Assembly (NCBI GenBank): GCA_023105745.1 | Contig: JALGQZ010000001.1 | Location: 54,754,937 to 54,818,936 of the forward strand | Length of the DNA stretch: 64,000 bases | Origin: Austropuccinia psidii | Lineage: Eukaryota > Basidiomycota > Pucciniomycetes > Pucciniales > Sphaerophragmiaceae | Direction of reading: 5' to 3' | Shown here: piece by piece, positions 57,556-64,000 of the stretch | How the letters are laid out: the number at the start of each line of letters is the position of its first letter | How positions within the stretch are numbered: the stretch's first letter is position 1 | Notes under the pieces: generated by a model | What the model saw: only the letters and a program-made list of their open reading frames with translations | What the model was told of the DNA's origin: nothing | Databases searched by the model: none | Program-made: the position numbers and the translations under genes

Positions 57556-58489
57556 TGATCAAAAAGGCCTAGTCCAATCACACTTGAGGTTTGAAGCTAC
57601 CATTGCACTTGAAAACTGTTTTCAGTAAATAGGCTTGATATAAGACTGTTCTTGATCTGGTAACAAACTATGGTTAATTTAAATATAAAAAATATGAGGA
57701 ATTAATTTTACATCAGTGATTGACTTACTCATATGGTAAAGATACTTTTCAATCATATGTAGCCAGTTACTTATTATGTGAAGCTAATTCCTTGTCATGT
57801 GAAGTTCATTCCTCATCATGCAAAGTCTAGTAATAATCACATAAGATTTAATACTCATACTGTTGATATTGAATCAACCTGTGGCTTATGTTAAATCATC
57901 CTAATGTTTATTTTAAATAAAGCTGTGGTTGATATTTAATCAATCCATTTTATTACCACATGCCATTTTTATATTTGACAGAAATTCAACTCCATTCATT
58001 GACTAATAATTACTTATTTTTTTGTTCATTATTTCTCAATCTTCATTAACCCATTCATCAATTATGGCCCTTTCATTGTTTATTATAATTCTATGATTCT
58101 CTCATCAATCTTCATCTCACTAATTTCATGTATCTAAAAGTTGATTTCTATCTTATTCTTCAATCCTTTCTAGCATCTCACTTTATGGTTCAATTATTAC
58201 ATCTTTCTCTTTTGTGTAAAGCAAAATTCTTATCAGGTTGTTTGTTTAATTTATTGATTTTTTGATTTGAATTACTCAATATGAATTCATGTAATCCTTC
58301 AAGATATTGATTTATTTATTTAATTCCTCAAAAATTAATTTTCCTTTGATTTGAACTCATTATTTTTCCCAGGAATTTCGATTGAATTGACTTGATTAAA
58401 GCTTATTTGTAATTCTTCAAGACTTTGATTGCCCATAAGAATTTGATCAAAAAGGCCTAATCCAATCACACTTGAGGTTTGACGCTACC

Positions 58490-60852
58490 TGTAAGGTTTG
58501 ACTATGAAACAATAAGTAAAAATTACTAATAATTTACTTTTTGTACTCTGAATGTCCTTATAAATGACATGAATAAGATAAAGATAATTTTAATAATGAA
58601 GATTCATTATAATTATGGTGTAAAAGGAATTATATTATTAAATAAATATAATAATATAATTTATGTTATAAAAGAATAATACAATAAATAAGTATATTTA
58701 TATTTAATAATTAATACATTCAAAAGCACTTTATTATTTTTAACAACAAATAATAAAGGCCTAAAAAACAATTGATAACAATAATATTAGTAATATTAAA
58801 GTTACATATTAATATAAATGCTATTTATATTAATAAAAGAATTATTAAGAATAAAAATAGAGAGAAATTATTATAATGAGAGGAAATAATCTACTTTGAG
58901 CACTTAATATGATAATTTTGAAAGATCTTAAACTAAATAATGTAAATCCAACTTATTTACATTGTATTTACAAAGAAAAATCAAAGAAATTACAAATATT
59001 CTTGATTTTATGTGAAAATAAGATTTTTAAGAGAATTATAACAAAAACAATTAAACAATTTGAGTAATCATGTCAAGATTCATGATTATAATAAATATTA
59101 CCATTTTTCTTTGAAGATATAAAAGATTTATATATAAAGAATAAAGATGTTATGTTTTTGATGCTTCTGGGGGGTAAATAGAGTAAAAAGAGCTCTATTT
59201 ATAGTAAATTCCTCCCTTCTAGAGTCCAGTAGGCTTCTAGTAGATGTGTAACGATGGTATCCACTGGAAGTTATCAGTATTTTAAGTTTGAGTGATGATT
59301 ACACCATGATCAGACCATCTTATCTCATTATTACCCCATTATTTAGAGTTATCACTATAGCTCTAAGTTTGATGATATCATAGGCTTTGAATAAGCCTAA
59401 ACTTTGTGTATTTTATTAGTATTAATCATAATCTAATAGTATTCACCAATTTTCTCACTTATATAATGGTTTAACTTAAAAGAAGATCACAGTTAGTGTC
59501 TGTCAATATTAAGAGTAATATCAACTTAATTCCCTTTCATAGTGCCTAATGGTTCATTATTGGAAGCAAAGGCATTCTTATATGTGTATAATACATAAAT
59601 AAGATAATGTCTCATTTTGGGTGATAATGATGGATTAATTTGTGCTTAAACAAGTTTATTAGCCACAAATTCTTCCTTATAAGTATCTTTAACAGAAAAT
59701 ATCACAGATATTTGCTTTGGCATATTGGTAAAAGAAAATGTTTGTCTTTTATTTTCTCCATTTGTGAAATATCTGTCTTTATGGTTATTGATGTCAATAC
59801 CATAAATATTCAAGTAATAATTTCCAAGAATGATGTGCTGAGATGTGCAATTGTCCATTACTACTATCTCAGTTTTCATTCTTACACTTCCTGCTGGATG
59901 TGGAAATACTAGATTAGTGTCCAATATTCCCAAAGGGTACGCTTACCCTTTGATCATTAATAACTTTGTAGTTTTACACGCTACAGCTATTTGGACAGTG
60001 AATTCTGATAGCCTGGAATTTTCCTATCAAACTTCCAAGAGCATTTCAGTACATCATCAAAACTCAATTTTTGATTATTTTTCTTGCGTCCCATCTTTTC
60101 TGTCAAAACTCTATATTTCAAACTTCAAACCTTGATTCTAGGGGGTTTTACCTTGAATATTATGATAAAGAATACAACATTATTCACATATGAACTAGTA
60201 GAGCCTGAATATTTAATTTGTTTTAAGTCTGGACCACTTTCACAACAAAATAGTCAATGGCTCTAGCAATTTTGTTCAATAAACCCTTACAAGTTATGAC
60301 CTTGTTTATAACTTGTCAAAAAAAGTTCATATCTGTGTTTGTAAAGTAATTACGTGTTAAATTTATTTTTTATTTAACTCTCTATCATGTATATTTCAAG
60401 AGATATTGCCTAAAAACCATCAATGTATGCACTGACCAAAAAAGTGCATACATTCAGTTTAATTCCTTAAGTATTGACTTTAGAGAAATGGTATAGAATT
60501 GTTTTATGTGTAGCTTTGCATTGGTAATTTAATGGTGAGATTCATTTCACATGTTGTTTCATTGATTTCTGAGGTAAATAAGATTTATGTCCTTTTTAGG
60601 GTATTCTTACTTATTATTCCGTAATTATTGACTTTACAGATATGCCATAAGAATGATATATGTGTATTTCACCATGAGTACTCTAATGATTCAATTTATT
60701 TCAAATTTTTACACATTAGATTATGAGTTGATTCAAAGTTTATGCCTACTTATGGCATTGTCATTGGTTTTAAGATAATAATTCAGAGTATAATTACTAT
60801 AAAGCTTTCTTGTGACCTTTTTGAATGTGTGGTCATATCTCAAAGTCTCACA
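58490..60852 (-). mobile_element. B3: B-family solo LTR carrying a pol fragment
   Basis: It starts TGTAAGG and ends CTCACA on the plus strand, between CTACC at 58485-58489 and 60853-60857. It aligns with the B2 LTRs from both ends, keeping the TATA string at 59195-59203 (minus). About 410 bp near its middle (59535-59945) are foreign to the LTR and come from pol. Without that piece it is close to 1.95 kb, the normal LTR size. Confidence 0.85.
59535..59945 (-). pseudogene. Gypsy protease fragment inside B3
   Basis: The minus strand reads PLGILDTNLVFPHPAGSVRM, VVMDNCTSQHIILGNYYLNI and YGIDINNHKDRYFTNGENKR, then after stops YKNAFASNNEPLGTMK. This corresponds to the part of B2 at about 30740-30350, from the end of protease to the start of reverse transcriptase, but is a diverged version. 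It lies in the same orientation as the LTR. It is too short to act. Confidence 0.8.
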
Positions 60853-61773
60853 CTACCATTGTAATTGAAAGCTGTTACCAGTACATAGGCTTGATATAAA
60901 ACTGTTCTTGATCTGGTAATGAACTATGGTTAATTTAAATATAAAAAATATAATGAATTAATTTTACAACATCAGTAATTGACTTACTCATATGGTGAAA
61001 TCACTTCCAAATTTTATGTAGTCACTTACTCATTGTGTGAAGCTAGTTCCTTGTCATGTCAAGCTCATTACTCATCATGAAAAGCTGATTAATAATCACA
61101 TACAATTTATTACTCATACTGTTGATATTGAATCAACCTGTGGCTTATGTCAAATCAGTATAATATTTATGTGAAAAAAGCTGTGATTGATATTGAATCA
61201 ATCCATTTTATTACCACTTCTTATTTCTATCTTAGACAGAAATTTAACTCCATTCATTGACTAATATTTTTTTTGTTCATTATTTCTCAATCTTCATTAA
61301 CCCATTCATCAATTATGGCCCTTTCATTATTTCTTGTGATGCTATGATTCTCATAAATTTTTATCTCAATAATTTCATTTATCTAAAAGTTCATTTCCAT
61401 TTTATTATTCAATCCTTTCTGACCATATCAATTTATCTTTCAATTATTCATCAATTATTACTTCTTTCTCTTTTGTGTAAAGCAAAAGTGTTATCAGCAT
61501 GTTGGTTTAATTTATTGATTTTTTGATTTGAATTCCTCAATAAAATTTCATTTGATCTTTAAAGATATTGATTTAGTTATTGAATTCCTCAATAATTAAT
61601 TTTCCTTTGATCTGAGCTCCTTATTTTGCCCAAGAATTTTGATTGAATTGAATTGATAGAAATTCATTTTGAATTATTCAAGACTTTGATTTCCCATATG
61701 AATTTTATTATGTAGTTTTCCTCCTCAAGAATCATTAATTCATTTTTCAAGTTATCATAAAGATTCCTTCCAA

Positions 61774-63890
61774 TTGGGTTTTGTCAAGAATTTTATTTTG
61801 AGTACTCAATTATCTTCAAGTTTTTCCTTTGAATTATTCAAAATTCCTGTTTGTAAAAGCACTCTATCCAAGAATACAAGATCAAAAACAGCTCAAGCTG
61901 TCCTGACTCCTCCCACTAGGGTCCCTCTGGATGCACATCATTTTTTCATCAACCAAGTAAATATTTTGACACAGGGCCACCAATTCAGGGAGAAGAACCT
62001 TTCAAAATGGTAGGTATGGAATAAAGAAGAGAAAAATCATTTTATTTCTGGTTAGGTGGAGTTGCATATGGGGGAAAGCTGAAGATGAAGATGGGAAGGG
62101 GTCTCTTGAAGAGGAATATTCAAAGGAGATTGAAGTAGAATTTTCCTACATAGATGCTCCTGAAGCTTCTGAGGCTCCAAACCTAGTCCTTTTTAATACA
62201 TATTTGTCTCTCAATCTGAACAAAACCTTTTAAAATTCATAGAGAAGATGACTCAATTAATATGGAAGCTATCTCAAGAGGTCTCACCAAGGGAGAAATA
62301 CAAAGCCCAATATTTCAAGACCCCATCCATGAAAGCACCTAGCTCTGTTTGATTGTAAGAAAGATCATGAATTGAGAGGATACATCCAATCCTTCAAATT
62401 ATTCTATCATAATTACACATAAAAATTCTTCTCTGACAGGATAAATTTGCTCACTAGAAGGGCAGAAACATGGATTGAGCCTTAGCTCTCAAATATCTCC
62501 AAAGAAGAACCCTCTTAAACTTTCAATGAATGATCACTTTTTGAAAGCCACTCATTCAATCTTTTTGGGGACCCCAATGTATTAAAGAAAACTGAATAAC
62601 AGCTTTAAAATTTGAAGATAAAAACATTTAGCCATTTTTCTTTGTACATAGCTGGTTTCATAAGCTTAGTGTCAAGAATTGGGGATTGGGGTGAAAGAGC
62701 CTATATTCATGTGTACAGAAAAGGCTTAGAATCAATTTTGTTTGACCAATTGGCTTTTCTTGCGGAAAATCTTGATAGCCTGAAAGAATACATGGTCAGG
62801 GATTTGAAGTTAGATACAAGGTATCGTGAGAGGCAGATGGAAAAGTGTATTTGTCAAGAGAAGAAGCCTTAAGCTTCTAGTTCCGACTCATTCAAGCCTC
62901 CTCAAAATTCATCCACCGAGAAGCCTCACAAGAAAAAAAAGTGGGAGAATTTTCAATTTTCAAAGGCTAAGCCTCATTCTGCTCTCCCCAATAAGGACAT
63001 AAAATTGGTTGGTTCTAAAAAGAGGAGAATATTAAGACAAGGTTTATACAATAATTGTGGTGGAAAGCATCCCCTTATTAAATGCTTCAAAAGGCCTCAA
63101 GTCAAGACTGAACCATTCAAATGATTCCCTAGAAAGAGGAGACAATCCTAGGTGGTACCTATGCTGTGTTTAATGGCTCCCACTTATTTACTTAAAGAGC
63201 AAAATTGGGAAATTTGATTACTTCTATAAAGAAATCATGAAAGATTCTTATTTTCCTGATCTCTTTGATATTTTTCACAGTATTATTATTTAGTCTGGTG
63301 CTACAAACCCTTTTATTTCAAAAACATTTTTGCTCAATTACTCACTGAATATTTCTGGTATGCCTGGAGACATTTCTCTTTTGATTTTGGATTAAAAATT
63401 TCCCTTCCTTATTTATCACCCATTATAACAAGTGGGTGGTTGACCCTCCTTCCTTCCCAAGCTTTGAATGAGACTTTTTATCATATATTAAACCAGGGGA
63501 GGAGACATCCTATTGAGGTATCATTGTCTTTAAAAGTTTAATCCTATTATTTTTGGAAAAATGGATTGACTTCCTATGAGTCTAGTCATGAGGATTCTAA
63601 TGATTTTATACATTCTCCTAGTCATTGATTTTCCACTGCATTTAGGAGTATTTCTCCAATTGGTGAGCTTAAGTTTCTTTCCCTCCCTTCTTTTGTACAT
63701 ATTACTTCCAGAAGTTCCTCTCAGTCATTAATTAAATCAAGAGATGAAGTATTCAAATAGAAAAATGATTTTGAAGAAGATATTTCTATAGCTTGACTTT
63801 ATCTCCTTCAAGGGGATATGAACATTCCTCCACCATCCTTTTATGCATCCCTAGAGGGCAGTGTAATGAAGAGGGACAACCAAAAAAAAT
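61774..63890 (+). pseudogene. E gag and protease (decayed relative of D)
   Basis: Gag pieces match D: NTRSKTAQAVLTPPTRVPLD near 61890 (D has KTRSQARTQAILTPTPRAPL), RIGDWGERAYIHVYRKGLES at 62670, LDTRYRERQMEKC, and a zinc knuckle NCGGKHPLIKC near 63054. Protease follows with SGATNPFIS at 63296 and IKPGEET-like remains near 63490. Stops and frame changes are frequent. The reverse transcriptase part would lie beyond B4 or the window edge. The family is the D type but clearly older or a separate branch. Confidence 0.75.
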
Positions 63891-63916
63891 TTTAATTGTT
63901 TCTTAAGGTAGCATTT

Positions 63917-64000
63917 TGTCGGCCTTTGAGATATCACCACATATACAAAAAGGTCACAAGAAAACTTGACAATAATTAGCTGAAAATAAGTGAAAATGCC
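63917..64000 (+). repeat. B4: start of a B-family LTR, cut by the window edge
   Basis: The first 22 bases line up with the other B LTR starts, followed by ACCACATA and GGTCACAAGAAA, as at 20417 and 39645. CATTT (63912-63916) would be the left target duplication. Only 84 bp are visible, so its type (solo or full) is open. It interrupts the E gag-pol region. Confidence 0.7.

Larger units (their letters stand above)
57556..61705 (+). repeat. 888-bp tandem duplication in E leader, second copy split by B3
   Basis: Copy 1 is 57556-58443 and copy 2 starts at 58444; both open TGATCAAAAAGGCCTA. Copy 2 runs to 58489, is cut by B3, and resumes after 60852 to about 61705, ending ...TTGATTTCCCATA. Removing B3 makes copy 2 the same length as copy 1. 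The copies differ at many places (roughly one base in ten by eye). The sequence is T-rich with TTGATT and TTCAAG words, like the leader of D, and Gag follows. Confidence 0.75.

Noticed and set aside
1..64000. tRNA, rRNA or a host protein gene
   Set aside because: I looked for a T-arm GGTTCGA-type box and for long conserved frames outside the elements and found none that I could support. By-eye reading could miss a split or diverged gene.

Overview
This window is almost wholly made of LTR retrotransposons, nested inside one another, in AT-rich eukaryotic DNA. Several gag and pol proteins look like families I remember from the rust fungus Austropuccinia psidii (Pucciniales). That identification rests on remembered resemblance of the proteins, not on a search. 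I found no bacterial operon structure, rRNA, tRNA or CRISPR array, and no convincing host gene.

I used my own labels: copia (Ty1-like) C1-C3; gypsy (Ty3-like) G1, B1-B4, D and E. The left 46 kb is one stack that can be unpicked from target-site duplications (TSDs). C2 (copia, minus) supplies the two outer edges: its gag is at 1-576 and resumes at 45886-46077, and its right-hand LTR is near 46170-46334. C1 (copia, minus, 577-45885, TSD CTTTT) lies inside C2 gag. Two gypsy elements lie 12-17 bp apart inside the 3' end of C1 pol: G1 (plus, 862 to about 20399) and B1 (plus, 20417-41573, TSD CAATC). Each was hit in turn: G1 integrase carries D (plus, 8100-17661, TSD GGCAT), and B1 carries B2 (minus, 25290-35919, TSD GACAC/AACAC) just before its protease.

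Right of the stack is C3 (copia, minus, 46491-53401, TSD ATATG). It has two 382-bp LTRs that look identical by eye, and a gag-pol frame of 1411 codons broken only by one amber codon and by a solo LTR of the G1 family (50020-51857, TSD AACAG). C3 is the youngest element. The stretch 53407-57555 is richer in CpG and shows no transposon protein; it is the best candidate for old single-copy host DNA. From 57556 to the end lies E, a decayed relative of D, with an 888-bp tandem duplication in its leader, a B-family solo LTR (B3, 58490-60852, TSD CTACC) that carries a stray pol fragment, and the start of a further B-family LTR (B4) at 63917.

The genes work together only as retrotransposon parts. Gag forms the particle. 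Protease, reverse transcriptase, RNase H and integrase copy and insert the element. LTRs give promoters and ends, and the primer sites and polypurine tracts next to them start the two DNA strands. D ends in a chromodomain, and G1, B1 and B2 end in a chromodomain-like tail, which suggests targeting to chromatin. Apart from C3, and to a lesser degree B2 and D, the copies are too broken to be autonomous.
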